From positions 1 to 52,535 of the IMG/VR virus record IMGVR_UViG_3300024520_007217: a stretch of DNA of 52,535 nucleotides; one strand, 5' to 3'. The notes beneath the pieces are model-generated. The model saw only the letters and a list, made by a program, of their open reading frames with translations, had not been told where the DNA came from and ran no database searches. Both the position numbers and the translations under genes were made by a program. This document shows positions 29,191 to 36,455 of this stretch, piece by piece. Numbering within the stretch: position 1 is the first letter of the stretch; every line of letters begins with the position of its first letter. This DNA is from a virus.

Positions 29191-30087
29191 CTACCTCTTC
29201 CAGGACATATTGATCCGTTTGGCAAGATCAACAATATCTACCTTGAGGGAATCGGGGCAAGGCGCTTTTGCCGTTCCTCGTCCAGAAAAAAAGCCAGCCG
29301 GATGGTTGAACCACGTTTCTAATTCCTCCGCCATCTTCCGATGCGAAGGCTGCCCCATCGCAATTGCTTGCTTTACTATCTGCCCAATATGAGGGGTTTT
29401 CCACTCAGGAGCCCGGCTTATCCCGACCGGATAAGTTGTACTTCCGTCTGCCAATTCAATTGGCTTCGCCTCAAATGCTACCAAACGAGCCCCCTGATCA
29501 TAGGCCGCAAAGGATGATCCAATTGATCCATGTCGGATAACCCAAAGTAGGCCATCATCAGACTTATAGACGACTTTCTCTTCTAATTCCGCAGCATTTT
29601 CCGATTGTCGCCTCAGCCATAGTTCATTCATTGTCAAAATGCGGATGCCGTACCCCATAACGTCATTATCTGTCAATATACGTCCGGCATCCTTGTTACA
29701 GATCTTCCAACCTCCCATTTGAGAATGAATACCCACCGGGTCTATATGCCCAATGTCTCCCTGATAAATGACTTCGATCAACGGAGCCAGATATTCAAGA
29801 TCGATTCCCTGCTCTCCTAGCCATTCCCAAACCATCCGGGTCGCGCAAGTGGCTGTGCTTTCGCTGCCGGGCAGATGGTGGTGATCAAAGCGCCTCCGCT
29901 CTGGGTCGTACTCGCCGCCGATGTCGCCAACGCTATCGGCTCGATTCAGTAGGTCGTGGCCTGGAGTACTGACCGATGTATAGGTGATTCTTGCGTCTTT
30001 GAATCCAGGCGCAAATTTGATCATCAGCCAGGCGTAGCCAATGGCGTCGAAATCGGGCGCAACATGTGTCAAAATCACTTTAGTCAT
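29191..30087 (-). CDS. MYG1/DHH-like phosphohydrolase
   Basis: A 298-residue protein. The N-terminus LTHVAPDFDAIGYAWLMIKF places D-x-D in the position of the first DHH-superfamily motif. VGDIGGEYDPERRRFDHHHLPG closely resembles the MYG1/UPF0160 signature (VDVGGxYDxxxxRYDHH), which binds catalytic metals. Later, VIYQGDIGHIDPVGIHSQ adds acidic and His residues. The C-terminal domain (about 170-298) has GISRAPEWKTPHIGQIVK. MYG1 relatives are 3'-5' exonucleases acting on RNA or phosphodiesters. It lies 6 nt after a pentapeptide gene in one leftward operon. Confidence 0.75.
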   Translation of the reverse strand: MTKVILTHVAPDFDAIGYAWLMIKFAPGFKDARITYTSVSTPGHDLLNRADSVGDIGGEYDPERRRFDHHHLPGSESTATCATRMVWEWLGEQGIDLEYLAPLIEVIYQGDIGHIDPVGIHSQMGGWKICNKDAGRILTDNDVMGYGIRILTMNELWLRRQSENAAELEEKVVYKSDDGLLWVIRHGSIGSSFAAYDQGARLVAFEAKPIELADGSTTYPVGISRAPEWKTPHIGQIVKQAIAMGQPSHRKMAEELETWFNHPAGFFSGRGTAKAPCPDSLKVDIVDLAKRINMSWKR

Positions 30088-30093
30088 AATAAT

Positions 30094-30861
30094 TCAAGAA
30101 TTCCTTTCCGCCATCAAGAGCCCTTGATGGTCAATTAAAAAATTGATTACTTGAAGGTACTCCCGCCCCAGAACCTGAGACGGGTAATCGATTGCGCCCC
30201 AGTGAGCTAATGCCTCAGCCAGGGTGAACGAATGACAACCCGCGTTGAACAACATCCACTCATCAAGACGCTTCCAACATACCAGCGTGTATCCTCTGTG
30301 GTCAAAATTTACACTAATTATTCCTAAGGCCCCACACAGTTTAGCCTCGTTCAAGATGGCCTGGCTCAGGTCGGCCCTGCTCAGGTCAGCCCGGCTCAGG
30401 CTGGCCTGGCTCAGGTTGGCCCAGCACAGCTTGGCTCCGCACAGGTCGGCCTCGCTCAGGACGGCTCCGGTCAGGTTGGCCCAGCGCAGGTCTGCTCCGC
30501 GCAGGTAGGCCCCGCTCAGGTCTGCCCCGATCAGGTTGGCCTCTCTCAGGTTGGCCTCTCTCAGGTTGGCCTCTCTCAGGTTGGCCTCTCTCAGGTTGGC
30601 CTCTCTCAGGTTGGCCTTGCACAGGTTGGCCTTGCACAGGTCGGTCCCGCGCAAGACGGCCTTGCGCAAGACGGCCTTGCGCAAGACGGCCTCGCGCAGG
30701 TAGGCTCCGCGCAGGTCGGCTCCGCTCAGGTCGGCTCCGCTCAGGTCGGCTCCGCTCAGGTCGGCCCCGCGCAGGTTGGCCCCGCGCAAGTCTGATCCGC
30801 GCAAGTCTGATCCGCGCAGGGTTGCTTTTTGCAATATTTGATCAAACCTATCTTTTTTCAC
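30094..30861 (-). CDS. Pentapeptide-repeat protein with C-terminal domain
   Basis: A 255-residue protein. Residues about 12-175 are roughly 32 tandem A(D/N)LxG pentapeptides forming a right-handed quadrilateral beta helix. The C-terminal 80 residues are a separate domain: FDHRGYTLVCWKRLDEWMLFNAGCHSFTLAEALAHWGAI, seen in many phage pentapeptide proteins. Some pentapeptide proteins imitate B-form DNA and inhibit gyrase (Qnr, MfpA); whether this one does is unknown. Near-identical 15-nt repeats (30541-30605) show recent expansion. It is the second gene after the minus promoter of the 31.6-kb switch. Confidence 0.9.
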   Translation of the reverse strand: MKKDRFDQILQKATLRGSDLRGSDLRGANLRGADLSGADLSGADLSGADLRGAYLREAVLRKAVLRKAVLRGTDLCKANLCKANLREANLREANLREANLREANLREANLIGADLSGAYLRGADLRWANLTGAVLSEADLCGAKLCWANLSQASLSRADLSRADLSQAILNEAKLCGALGIISVNFDHRGYTLVCWKRLDEWMLFNAGCHSFTLAEALAHWGAIDYPSQVLGREYLQVINFLIDHQGLLMAERNS

Positions 30862-31577
30862 TCAATGCCCCCTCTCATTTTTAGATACTGCTTGAATCCA
30901 CGTATACCAGCCATCGTCAACGACTGCCCATAGTAGATGCCCTTTGCCCGGAGCAACCGGGCCAACGAATCGAACTCTCTCTGGCTAAAGAGTTTCCCAT
31001 CTTTTTTGGGATACCAGTACTTGCCCACGAGCGGGGTACCCTCAAGCGCTTTTTCAACAAAAACATCAAACCCGTCAATCGGAACGGGCAGCGCACCGGG
31101 GCGCTCATACCAGGGCGATTGATAATTTGGATGGGCGTGACGAATCGAGAGCTCGACCGGGGGCTTCTGAGGGAGGGATTCACCTTTAGCGACCTTCTGA
31201 CAACCGATAAAATGAGGCAAGGCTCTATTGATGTATATTTTTAGCTCATCAATAGACCAGGCAAAAGCCAGAGTTCCCCCCATTGCCACACAAACGAGCA
31301 TTATTCGGCCAGTGGCACTCGGGAAAAATGCTAATTCCAACGACATCCCTAATGTCGCTCCGGCGAATATCCCAACCATCGTATCGAATCCTATTTGTTG
31401 CCATCTGGTTAGCACCTGCCCTTGAAATACTTGATCAGGCAGAGAAACGCTATAATCAAAACTGCCCGAATCCAACCGATCAGCGCGAACCCAGGACCTG
31501 GTATAGTGCCTTATTTTCTCTTTTTGATGTTCAAACCGATGCCCGCAGCTCGGGCAATGAATTATCTCAGTTGGCAT
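30858..31577 (-). CDS. Zinc-ribbon membrane protein, first gene of the switch-controlled operon
   Basis: A 239-residue protein. It starts with the short zinc ribbon IIHCPSCGHRFEHQKEKI; only one CxxC is present, with His at 12 and 16 as possible ligands. Two membrane segments follow (about 64-82 and 92-108, IMLVCVAMGGTLAFAW). The C-terminal domain ends GKLFSQREFDSLARLLRAKGIYYGQSLTMAGIRGFKQYLKM, a helical pattern seen in relatives of unknown function. Its promoter (31595-31623) overlaps the operator region of the divergent HTH gene, so it is a likely target of that repressor. Stop and start overlap with the pentapeptide gene (ATGA). Confidence 0.62.
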   Translation of the reverse strand: MPTEIIHCPSCGHRFEHQKEKIRHYTRSWVRADRLDSGSFDYSVSLPDQVFQGQVLTRWQQIGFDTMVGIFAGATLGMSLELAFFPSATGRIMLVCVAMGGTLAFAWSIDELKIYINRALPHFIGCQKVAKGESLPQKPPVELSIRHAHPNYQSPWYERPGALPVPIDGFDVFVEKALEGTPLVGKYWYPKKDGKLFSQREFDSLARLLRAKGIYYGQSLTMAGIRGFKQYLKMRGGIE

Positions 31578-31594
31578 ATCATCACCTTTTGACT

Positions 31595-31623
31595 ATCATA
31601 CCCGATTATTAGCCACATGTCAA
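31595..31623 (-). promoter_or_regulatory. Minus-strand promoter of the divergent switch
   Basis: TTGACA, 17-nt spacer, TATGAT on the minus strand, starting about 31588, 10 nt before the ATG at 31577. The adjacent palindrome TGTATGATACA (31625-31635) is a candidate operator abutting its -35. Confidence 0.8.
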
Positions 31624-31624
31624 A

Positions 31625-31665
31625 TGTATGATACAATTGACAATCTTCGTGTACGGTTGTATCAT
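31625..31665. promoter_or_regulatory. Operator pair and plus-strand leaderless promoter
   Basis: Plus strand TTGACA (31637-31642), 17-nt spacer, TATCAT (31660-31665). Inverted arms ATGATACAA (31628-31636) and TTGTATCAT (31657-31665) flank the promoter; the left one lies in a perfect 11-bp palindrome TGTATGATACA. The start point, about 31672, coincides with the ATG, so the mRNA should have no leader. Confidence 0.75.
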
Positions 31666-31671
31666 TAAAGC

Positions 31672-31872
31672 ATGGAAACAATATCGGACGTATTGAAAAC
31701 GTTGGACGATAGATCCACCAACCTATCCAAAATCGGCAGAGATAGCGGGCTTGCCCGTGCCACCATATACAATATCATCCGCAACCCAAAAAAAAGAGCG
31801 TTTTGGACTTTAGAACGCTTTTTTGATTCTCTGGGCTACGAGATTATTTTGAGAAGAAAGGGTGAACTATAG
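31672..31872 (+). CDS. HTH repressor-like protein (XRE/HigA-like), leaderless
   Basis: A 66-residue protein that is essentially one helix-turn-helix: LKTLDDRSTNLSKIGRDSG, LARATIYNIIRNPKKRAFW (recognition helix at about 30-38), then FFDSLGYEIILRRKGEL, which could make a beta dimer interface as in HigA-type antitoxins. It is the only plus-strand gene in a long minus-strand region. Its promoter sits between two operator half-sites and would give a leaderless mRNA, like lambda cI from PRM. It probably represses both its own promoter and the divergent one. No toxin gene lies next to it, so a regulator is more likely than an antitoxin. Confidence 0.82.
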   Translation: METISDVLKTLDDRSTNLSKIGRDSGLARATIYNIIRNPKKRAFWTLERFFDSLGYEIILRRKGEL

Positions 31873-31885
31873 TTCACCCCTTCTT
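31860..31885 (+). terminator. Terminator of the HTH gene
   Basis: GGGTGAACT, 2-nt spacer, AGTTCACCC, then CTTCTTCCT. It overlaps the stop codon region. The U-run is imperfect, so it may be a weak terminator. Confidence 0.55.
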
Positions 31886-31941
31886 CCTATTTGATTGTAT
31901 ATCCAAAAAGCTCCCTGGGCGCTTTCCACCCTTTAGGAGCC

Positions 31942-32181
31942 TTAAACCACTGAAACGCAGGTCTCCCTCCCTTGACGGATAATTACAGCTCCATTGACTA
32001 ATGCGACATTAGCCGCTTCTACCAAATCAATATCAGCATCGATATCGATTAAATGGGCCATTTGTTGTACCCGACGAGACATCCCCCATCGAGGAGAAAA
32101 CATCACCGCCTTGTCTTCGACGGGAATGCCTTTTTCCAGAACATTCCCTCTTAATGTGTAGCATGCAAAGGTTATAGCCAT
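31942..32181 (-). CDS. Small hypothetical protein
   Basis: A 79-residue protein starting at the ATG (32181) after GGGGGGAAGGGG; longer frames overlap the upstream gene too much. It reads MAITFACYTLRGNVLEKGIP, then FSPRWGMSRRVQQMAHLIDI and a C-terminal strand-helix pair ending RQGRETCVSVV. Compact alpha/beta, no membrane segment. No family recognised. The start overlaps the end of the 32172-32675 gene. Confidence 0.55.
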   Translation of the reverse strand: MAITFACYTLRGNVLEKGIPVEDKAVMFSPRWGMSRRVQQMAHLIDIDADIDLVEAANVALVNGAVIIRQGRETCVSVV

Positions 32182-32675
32182 TCCCCTTCCCCCCTTTCCA
32201 AAGCAGCAATTGCCAATCGTGCTTTGCGTTCTTGCGGCCCTTCGATCTTCCATGCCCTCCCCCCCCAAGAGAACCAGCTTTCATCATACTTGGAGAGCAA
32301 ACGGAATTCTACTCCAGGGGAGCAGATCACCAGAGCAACCTCACTATTCCCTGCTCTGCCTGCGATTCCGTTCGCGTGATTCCCCTGGGATATTTTTTTC
32401 ATCCCATCTACATTTGGGATGGTATAGGATCGCCCCTTGCTGTAGCCTCCAGAGGAATTGATGATCGCTATACAGCGACCATTATCCTCAAATTCGCCTC
32501 TTACTATCAGCACTCCCGCAGAAGTGATTTTAACACCAAACGAAGACCCAGTTCCCATAATAGGAACTATTTCTTGATGTCTCCCTCTTCCTGATGAGCC
32601 AATCTTTAGCTCATCAGGAATGTCTGCCGGGATCATCTGGGTTACAGAACCCGGCGTTATTTTAAATATTTTCAC
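32172..32675 (-). CDS. Hypothetical protein
   Basis: A 167-residue product from a GTG with a strong GAGGAGGCAAA site. It is beta-rich: MKIFKITPGSVTQMIPADIPDELKIGSS, VKITSAGVLIVRGEFEDNGRCIAIINSSGG, EVALVICSPGVEFRLLSKYDESWF. The C-terminal 20 residues are a basic helix. No recognised family. A hairpin (AAGACGGGTT / AACCCGTCTT, 32697-32727) lies just upstream and may be a weak terminator or a 5' stabiliser. Confidence 0.55.
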   Translation of the reverse strand: MKIFKITPGSVTQMIPADIPDELKIGSSGRGRHQEIVPIMGTGSSFGVKITSAGVLIVRGEFEDNGRCIAIINSSGGYSKGRSYTIPNVDGMKKISQGNHANGIAGRAGNSEVALVICSPGVEFRLLSKYDESWFSWGGRAWKIEGPQERKARLAIAALERGEGEWL

Positions 32676-32744
32676 TTTGCCTCCTCAATCACTGTCAAGA
32701 CGGGTTCTGGCAACCAAAACCCGTCTTAATCGTTTTTCTGCACT

Positions 32745-33473
32745 TTATTTCAAATATTCAAACGCCACGTAATTTTTGCCAAAAGCTGGCAGGACAAACA
32801 TTATCCCCCCAGCTTTAATGTAACCTGAGACATTAGCATTGCCTCGCTCTCGAGACAATATCTTTTCAGCACCCTCATTCCATGCATCCATTGCATTCGC
32901 GGCAATGGACGCGACAGTGATGCCGCCGACTTTTGTACTGTCCTTGACAAAAACCTCAACATACTGAGATTCGTCAAAGGGGAATTGGTGCAACTCCGCC
33001 GGATAAAACCGGCTAATTGCATTTTTTAACAACTCCGGAAGTTTTTTTGTCACAAACTCCGCGGAGCTCCGCAGTTGCCAATGATCCCGACCGGAATAGC
33101 TAGCCGGGTGCCCAAACAGATTTGAATGTGAACTCTGCTCACAAGAGAGTTCACAGTGTCCTGCGAATGGACCACGACTGAACATTTCATAGCCCGCCTC
33201 ACGCAAAGTTTCGGTCTCTTTTGCCAGAAACGAAACTTTGCTTTCGTAATTATATTTTCCATCGTCAATGGCCACTTTAAGTGGCCATGACTTTTGTATG
33301 GCGACCAGCCCCAGTTCTACTTGCCCCAAAAACGGCAAGACGATTTTATGAAATTGTGGGGGGTTGGCGAATACATCATGATTTTGAAATTCTGCGGCCA
33401 ACGATTCAAAATCGAATTTTCCGAAAAATTCGACCTGCTGGTAAAACTTCTTAACTTTCTCTAAATTAATCAT
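32745..33473 (-). CDS. Hypothetical protein with hairpin-rich gene sequence
   Basis: A 242-residue soluble protein. The N-terminus is helical and aromatic (KVKKFYQQVEFFGKFDFESLAAEFQNHDVF). A middle His/Ser-rich loop (HCELSCEQSSHSNLFGHP) and a C-terminal alpha/beta part ending GGIMFVLPAFGKNYVAFEYLK follow. No family recognised. Unusually, the gene contains at least five perfect or near-perfect inverted repeats (33055-33076, 33128-33154, 33204-33240, 33268-33288, 33412-33433). A conserved 33-nt leader (33481-33513) lies before its start. Confidence 0.58.
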   Translation of the reverse strand: MINLEKVKKFYQQVEFFGKFDFESLAAEFQNHDVFANPPQFHKIVLPFLGQVELGLVAIQKSWPLKVAIDDGKYNYESKVSFLAKETETLREAGYEMFSRGPFAGHCELSCEQSSHSNLFGHPASYSGRDHWQLRSSAEFVTKKLPELLKNAISRFYPAELHQFPFDESQYVEVFVKDSTKVGGITVASIAANAMDAWNEGAEKILSRERGNANVSGYIKAGGIMFVLPAFGKNYVAFEYLK

Positions 33474-33480
33474 TTTTCAA

Positions 33481-33513
33481 TCCTCTCAGACAGTTTCTCG
33501 ACTTGCCCAGGTC
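33481..33513 (-). repeat. Conserved 33-nt leader, copy a
   Basis: Minus strand GACCTGGGCAAGTCGAGAAA continues CTGTCTGAGAGGA. It ends at the ribosome-binding site of the 32745-33473 gene. Two more copies stand in the same place before the next two genes. Confidence 0.8.
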
Positions 33514-33520
33514 TGCAAAT

Positions 33521-33844
33521 TTAGTACTCCCCTTCGTTTATTTGCCCCATCAGGGACAAATAGCTAACCTCTGCCGAGGACAGCGGGTCTAATTGATCGG
33601 AGCGGAAATATTCTCCATCCCGCTCAATCACCTCCACCTCTTCTGTCTGGCTGCGAGTACCATGATAATTGTACCCGCAACTCTGTCCGTCCAACTCGTT
33701 GGCCAGATTACGAACTATCTGGCCAACATCATCGCCGGATTCCCATTCAATGGGAAATTTCTCAAAACTGCCATCGACCAGGACGATGGCAACCCCCTCA
33801 TTCTGAGTGGGATTTTGTTTTTCAAACGAGAATAATACTTTCAT
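33521..33844 (-). CDS. Small hypothetical protein
   Basis: A 107-residue acidic protein starting at the ATG after AAAGGATTACAC. It begins with strands (MKVLFSFEKQNPTQNEGVAIVLVDGSFEKFPIEW), then a helix and an acidic loop region, ending SYLSLMGQINEGEY. No recognised family. The 33-nt leader copy b lies just upstream and is in frame with it, so a longer product starting inside the leader is possible but less likely. The gene contains an 11-bp perfect inverted repeat (33698-33708 with 33717-33727). Confidence 0.55.
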   Translation of the reverse strand: MKVLFSFEKQNPTQNEGVAIVLVDGSFEKFPIEWESGDDVGQIVRNLANELDGQSCGYNYHGTRSQTEEVEVIERDGEYFRSDQLDPLSSAEVSYLSLMGQINEGEY

Positions 33845-33850
33845 GTGTAA

Positions 33851-33883
33851 TCCTTTCAGGCAGTTTTTCGACTTGCCCAGGTC
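33851..33883 (-). repeat. Conserved 33-nt leader, copy b
   Basis: Minus strand GACCTGGGCAAGTCGAAAAA then CTGCCTGAAAGGA. Same position relative to the start codon as copies a and c. Confidence 0.8.
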
Positions 33884-33891
33884 ATTGATGG

Positions 33892-34272
33892 TTAAAGATT
33901 CACCCATTTTTCATCTAGTGGCCAGGAGCCACGATTACCTTCCGACGGGATATTTTTTATGGGGTCATTGGCAGATAAATTCTTTGCTAATGCCCCCATC
34001 TCCATCGTTTTTGTCTTCCAGTATTCGCCTTCTGGGTCTTGAATACTGGTCAAAAAACTATTTATTCCCTTCACGTCCTCTTCCGCCTCCATCAGGTCCT
34101 CGATGGAGATGGCCAGCGTAAACCGGCCAAAATTCCCATCATAACAACGGGCAACGGCTTTTAATTGCCCGTTGCTTTCTACTATTTCGCTTTCGTCCAG
34201 CCATTCTCTGGCCAGACGCAGCGCTTTCTTATCTATTCGTGAGATTATTTCTCTTACTTTCATCTTGCTCAT
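33892..34272 (-). CDS. Small hypothetical protein
   Basis: A 126-residue protein starting at the ATG 9 nt after AAAGGA. It begins with a basic helix (MSKMKVREIISRIDKKALRLAREWLDE), then LKAVARCYDGNFGRFTLAISIEDLMEAEEDV and ends WPLDEKWVNL. The first helix is like those of RHH/HTH-free nucleic-acid binders, but no clear motif is present. A 10-bp perfect inverted repeat lies inside it (34145-34154 with 34165-34174). Leader copy c precedes it. Confidence 0.55.
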   Translation of the reverse strand: MSKMKVREIISRIDKKALRLAREWLDESEIVESNGQLKAVARCYDGNFGRFTLAISIEDLMEAEEDVKGINSFLTSIQDPEGEYWKTKTMEMGALAKNLSANDPIKNIPSEGNRGSWPLDEKWVNL

Positions 34273-34281
34273 CTCTTTCAA

Positions 34282-34314
34282 TCCTTTCAGGCAGTTTCTC
34301 GACTTGCCCAGGTC
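34282..34314 (-). repeat. Conserved 33-nt leader, copy c
   Basis: Minus strand GACCTGGGCAAGTCGAGAAA then CTGCCTGAAAGGA. This copy also encodes DLGKSRNCLKGL in the frame of the gene that follows. Confidence 0.8.
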
Positions 34315-34328
34315 TCTAATTAGGCGGC

Positions 34329-34847
34329 TCAACGGAGGGCGTCTCCGCGATATATGTGGGAGTATTCATTGTCGGTGGTTTCGGAGGCGTAGTATTCCTC
34401 CTCATCCGCCTCCTCATCCTCAGCCTCAGCCTCGCTATCGGCCATCGCGGCCTGCTCGGCCTGGGGCTGCGGCATCGGCTCGTCGGGGGTCGCGGGCTGG
34501 GCGTTGCCGTTGGTGCCATTGGCGGGCGGGATGGTGGGGGAGACCCGAACCGTATTATGGGTCTCCCCGAACGCCCGCACCTCCTCAGAATAAATTTTGA
34601 TGCGCTGACCATTCCAGCCGTCAGTTTCTGGGCCGTACAATTTGGCGATAGTGCGCGCGTTGGTTTTGTTCAGGATTAGAGTTTTGGGGGTTTCCCTAAA
34701 CCCCAAAACGTATTTCTCCTCTTCCTGCCCGCGCATGTTTTTCAGAGACTCACTCTTAACGCCGGTCATTGTCAAGTTGACCGTGTTCCCTTTGGGTATA
34801 TGATCCCCCTGAAGGTGGGGGAATAGGTTAGTTTTGTAAATGTTCAT
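34329..34847 (-). CDS. Phage protein with acidic tail, possible ssDNA-binding/OB-fold role
   Basis: A 172-residue protein. Residues 1-105 read as a beta barrel: NLTMTGVKSESL, EEKYVLGFRETPKTLILNKTNARTIAKLYG, TDGWNGQRIKIYSEEV, THNTVRVSP. This pattern ('LNKTN...I..L.G...W.G..I.LY') is widespread in uncharacterised phage replication neighbourhoods. A Pro/Gln linker follows, then a very acidic tail (EAEAEDEEADEEEYY), as in SSB proteins. I suggest an OB-fold, SSB-like helper, without direct proof. A GGGGGGC/GCCCCCC hairpin (34862-34877) lies just before its ribosome-binding site. Confidence 0.55.
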   Translation of the reverse strand: MNIYKTNLFPHLQGDHIPKGNTVNLTMTGVKSESLKNMRGQEEEKYVLGFRETPKTLILNKTNARTIAKLYGPETDGWNGQRIKIYSEEVRAFGETHNTVRVSPTIPPANGTNGNAQPATPDEPMPQPQAEQAAMADSEAEAEDEEADEEEYYASETTDNEYSHIYRGDALR

Positions 34848-34861
34848 TTCGCTCCTTTAGT

Positions 34862-34877
34862 GGGGGGCCAGCCCCCC
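34862..34877 (-). promoter_or_regulatory. G6/C6 hairpin next to the ribosome-binding site
   Basis: GGGGGGC, 2-nt spacer, GCCCCCC, ending 8 nt before AAAGGAGCG of the 34329-34847 gene. No U-run, so it may slow ribosome access or protect the mRNA end. Confidence 0.5.
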
Positions 34878-34887
34878 AGGTAAAGTT

Positions 34888-35361
34888 TCAGTTATTAATC
34901 ACAACCGGCTCCCCTGCGAAGGGGATCGGCGGCGCTGGAAGGTCCAGCGCCAGCAAATAGGCCAGATGTTGCGCCAGGCAATGGGCGCATATTTTGCCGA
35001 GTTGGGCATCCCAGACACGCGCCTCGCAACTGCAACTGTACTTTTTTGTGACCCCATCAAACCGGGTCTTGTGGTAGACATCGGCCCGGCTCTGGCTTCC
35101 AACTTCGCCGTTTGAATAAACCTTGCCGTGTACGATCAACGAGGCCGCCTTGAGCAAGCCGTTGGTGATTGTTTTGCCGTGTGCGGCGGCAAGTTGGACG
35201 ACCTTGGCGGCCATCTCCGGGTGGTCGCTGCCCAGGGCCACAAGCATCGCCTCCTGTCGGCTTGCGCAATCCGTTGTGCGTGTGTTCCTAGCCTGCCACA
35301 TTTTCTTATCTCTATTAAATCGAACCGCCGTCTTGACGGGCGATTTAGTTTGGTTTATCAT
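34888..35361 (-). CDS. SWIM-type zinc-finger protein
   Basis: A 157-residue protein starting at the ATG after AAAGGTTATATA. The C-terminal half has YSCSCEARVWDAQLGKICAHCLAQHLAYLLAL, a CxC...CxHC pattern matching SWIM zinc fingers, which bind DNA or proteins. The N-terminal part is basic (TAVRFNRDKKMWQARNTR) with an Ala-rich helix. A second SWIM protein opens the plus-strand early block at 36879-37466. The two may be related regulators or recombination helpers (SWIM domains occur in Shu2/SWS1 partners of recombinases). Confidence 0.75.
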   Translation of the reverse strand: MINQTKSPVKTAVRFNRDKKMWQARNTRTTDCASRQEAMLVALGSDHPEMAAKVVQLAAAHGKTITNGLLKAASLIVHGKVYSNGEVGSQSRADVYHKTRFDGVTKKYSCSCEARVWDAQLGKICAHCLAQHLAYLLALDLPAPPIPFAGEPVVINN

Positions 35362-35399
35362 TATATAACCTTTATTTATCATAGGTAGGAATGTTTCAT

Positions 35400-35436
35400 C
35401 CCCCCCCGTTAGGTATACAGCGGGGGGGGTTTTATT
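35400..35436 (+). terminator. C8/G8 hairpin with U-run on the plus strand
   Basis: CCCCCCCCG, loop, CGGGGGGGG, then TTTTATTT on the plus strand. No plus-strand gene ends here, so it may stop antisense transcription coming from the 31.7-kb promoter, or act as an mRNA 3' stabiliser for the minus-strand pentapeptide gene. Confidence 0.5.
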
Positions 35437-35449
35437 TGCAAGTGGGCGT

Positions 35450-35899
35450 CTACAGGTTGGCGCCGGTCAGGTTGGCGCCGGTCAGGTTAGCGCCGGCCAG
35501 GTCGGTCCCGCGCAGGGCGGCGCCGGTCAGGTCGGCCCCTTCCAGGTCGGCCCGGCGCAAGTTGGCCTGGTTCAGGTCGGCCCGGCTCAGGTCGGCTCCG
35601 CGCAGGTCGGCCCCGCTCAGGTCGGCCTCGCGCAGGGTTGCTCCGCGCAGGTTGGCAAAGCTCAGGTTGGCTCCGCTCAGGTTGGCTCCGCTCAGGTCGG
35701 CATTGCGTAGGTAGGCTCCGCCCAGGTTGTCTCCGCGCAGGTTGGCCCCGCTTAGGTCGGCCTGGCTCAGGTTGGCCCAACGCAAGTCGGTCCCGCGCAA
35801 GTCGGTCCGGCTCAGGTCGGCCCTGCTGCCGGAATTGCGGGCTTGAAGCCATTCGCGATGGCTTTCAAGAATACTTTTAATTTCTGCAGCGTCTAACAT
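35450..35899 (-). CDS. Pentapeptide-repeat protein
   Basis: A 149-residue protein. The N-terminal helix [25 protein letters not shown] is shared with the 368-residue protein at 37466-38572 (ILESHHRWLQDQNTGSR). About 24 A(D/N)LxG pentapeptides follow and run to the end ([14 protein letters not shown]). The repeats form a right-handed beta helix of about six coils. The shared N-terminal cap shows the two are direct paralogues placed on opposite sides of the divergent promoter. Function unknown; DNA mimicry is a possibility. Confidence 0.88.
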   Translation of the reverse strand: MLDAAEIKSILESHREWLQARNSGSRADLSRTDLRGTDLRWANLSQADLSGANLRGDNLGGAYLRNADLSGANLSGANLSFANLRGATLREADLSGADLRGADLSRADLNQANLRRADLEGADLTGAALRGTDLAGANLTGANLTGANL

Positions 35900-36243
35900 A
35901 CTATTCTCCTTGCTCTATTCTGGCTGGGGGGGTATGCCCACCGCTTATTGTACCATTCGCTGTTTTCATGCCCATAGCTATAGTCGGTATGGCGAACGGG
36001 CGTCTTTTTAGCAATTAATACTCCGTTCCGTTTCAACAGAGCCCGGGCCTCGATCTCGTTCATCTCTCCAAGCGCTGTATGATTCCAATCATCGGTAGTC
36101 CCTAGCCAGCCGCTTGTTTTTGGTTCGTTACTCATGTTTGTTTTTCCTGCCCGTTTGCCCATTCTGATTTTCTGGCCAAGATGCCCTTTATCCCTGTTGG
36201 GGCCGACGTATTCAATTCTGATTGGGTAATATTTCTTTGCCAT
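35893..36243 (-). CDS. Small basic hypothetical protein
   Basis: A 116-residue protein from the ATG 9 nt after GGAGG. Basic throughout, with MAKKYYPIRIEYVGPNRDKGHLGQKIRMGKRAG and a Trp/Tyr-rich C-terminal part (DYSYGHENSEWYNKRWAYPP). It may bind nucleic acid. No family recognised. The last codons overlap the start of the pentapeptide gene. Confidence 0.55.
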   Translation of the reverse strand: MAKKYYPIRIEYVGPNRDKGHLGQKIRMGKRAGKTNMSNEPKTSGWLGTTDDWNHTALGEMNEIEARALLKRNGVLIAKKTPVRHTDYSYGHENSEWYNKRWAYPPSQNRARRIVC

Positions 36244-36245
36244 TG

Positions 36246-36455
36246 TCAATCACCTCCTTTCGATGCTGATTCAATTTCTACTAAAAGCGCATACGGCACG
36301 CTTTTAAGTTCGTTAATCTCCTCCGCCTGGAGCCACTCCAGGCTGGCCTCGCCGTCTGCGTGGCCTTCGTGCCATCCGAGGCGGCGGCATAGCTCCTGCC
36401 GATCCTCGAATGTGCTCTCGACATTCCACCAGTCTATGGGGTATTCGTCTTTCAT
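36246..36455 (-). CDS. Small acidic hypothetical protein
   Basis: A 69-residue acidic helical protein: MKDEYPIDWWNVESTFEDRQELCRRLGWHEGHADGEA, then a second helix. No known domain. The start overlaps the stop of the upstream gene (ATGA-like, 4 nt), so the three genes 35893-36712 are coupled. Confidence 0.55.
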   Translation of the reverse strand: MKDEYPIDWWNVESTFEDRQELCRRLGWHEGHADGEASLEWLQAEEINELKSVPYALLVEIESASKGGD

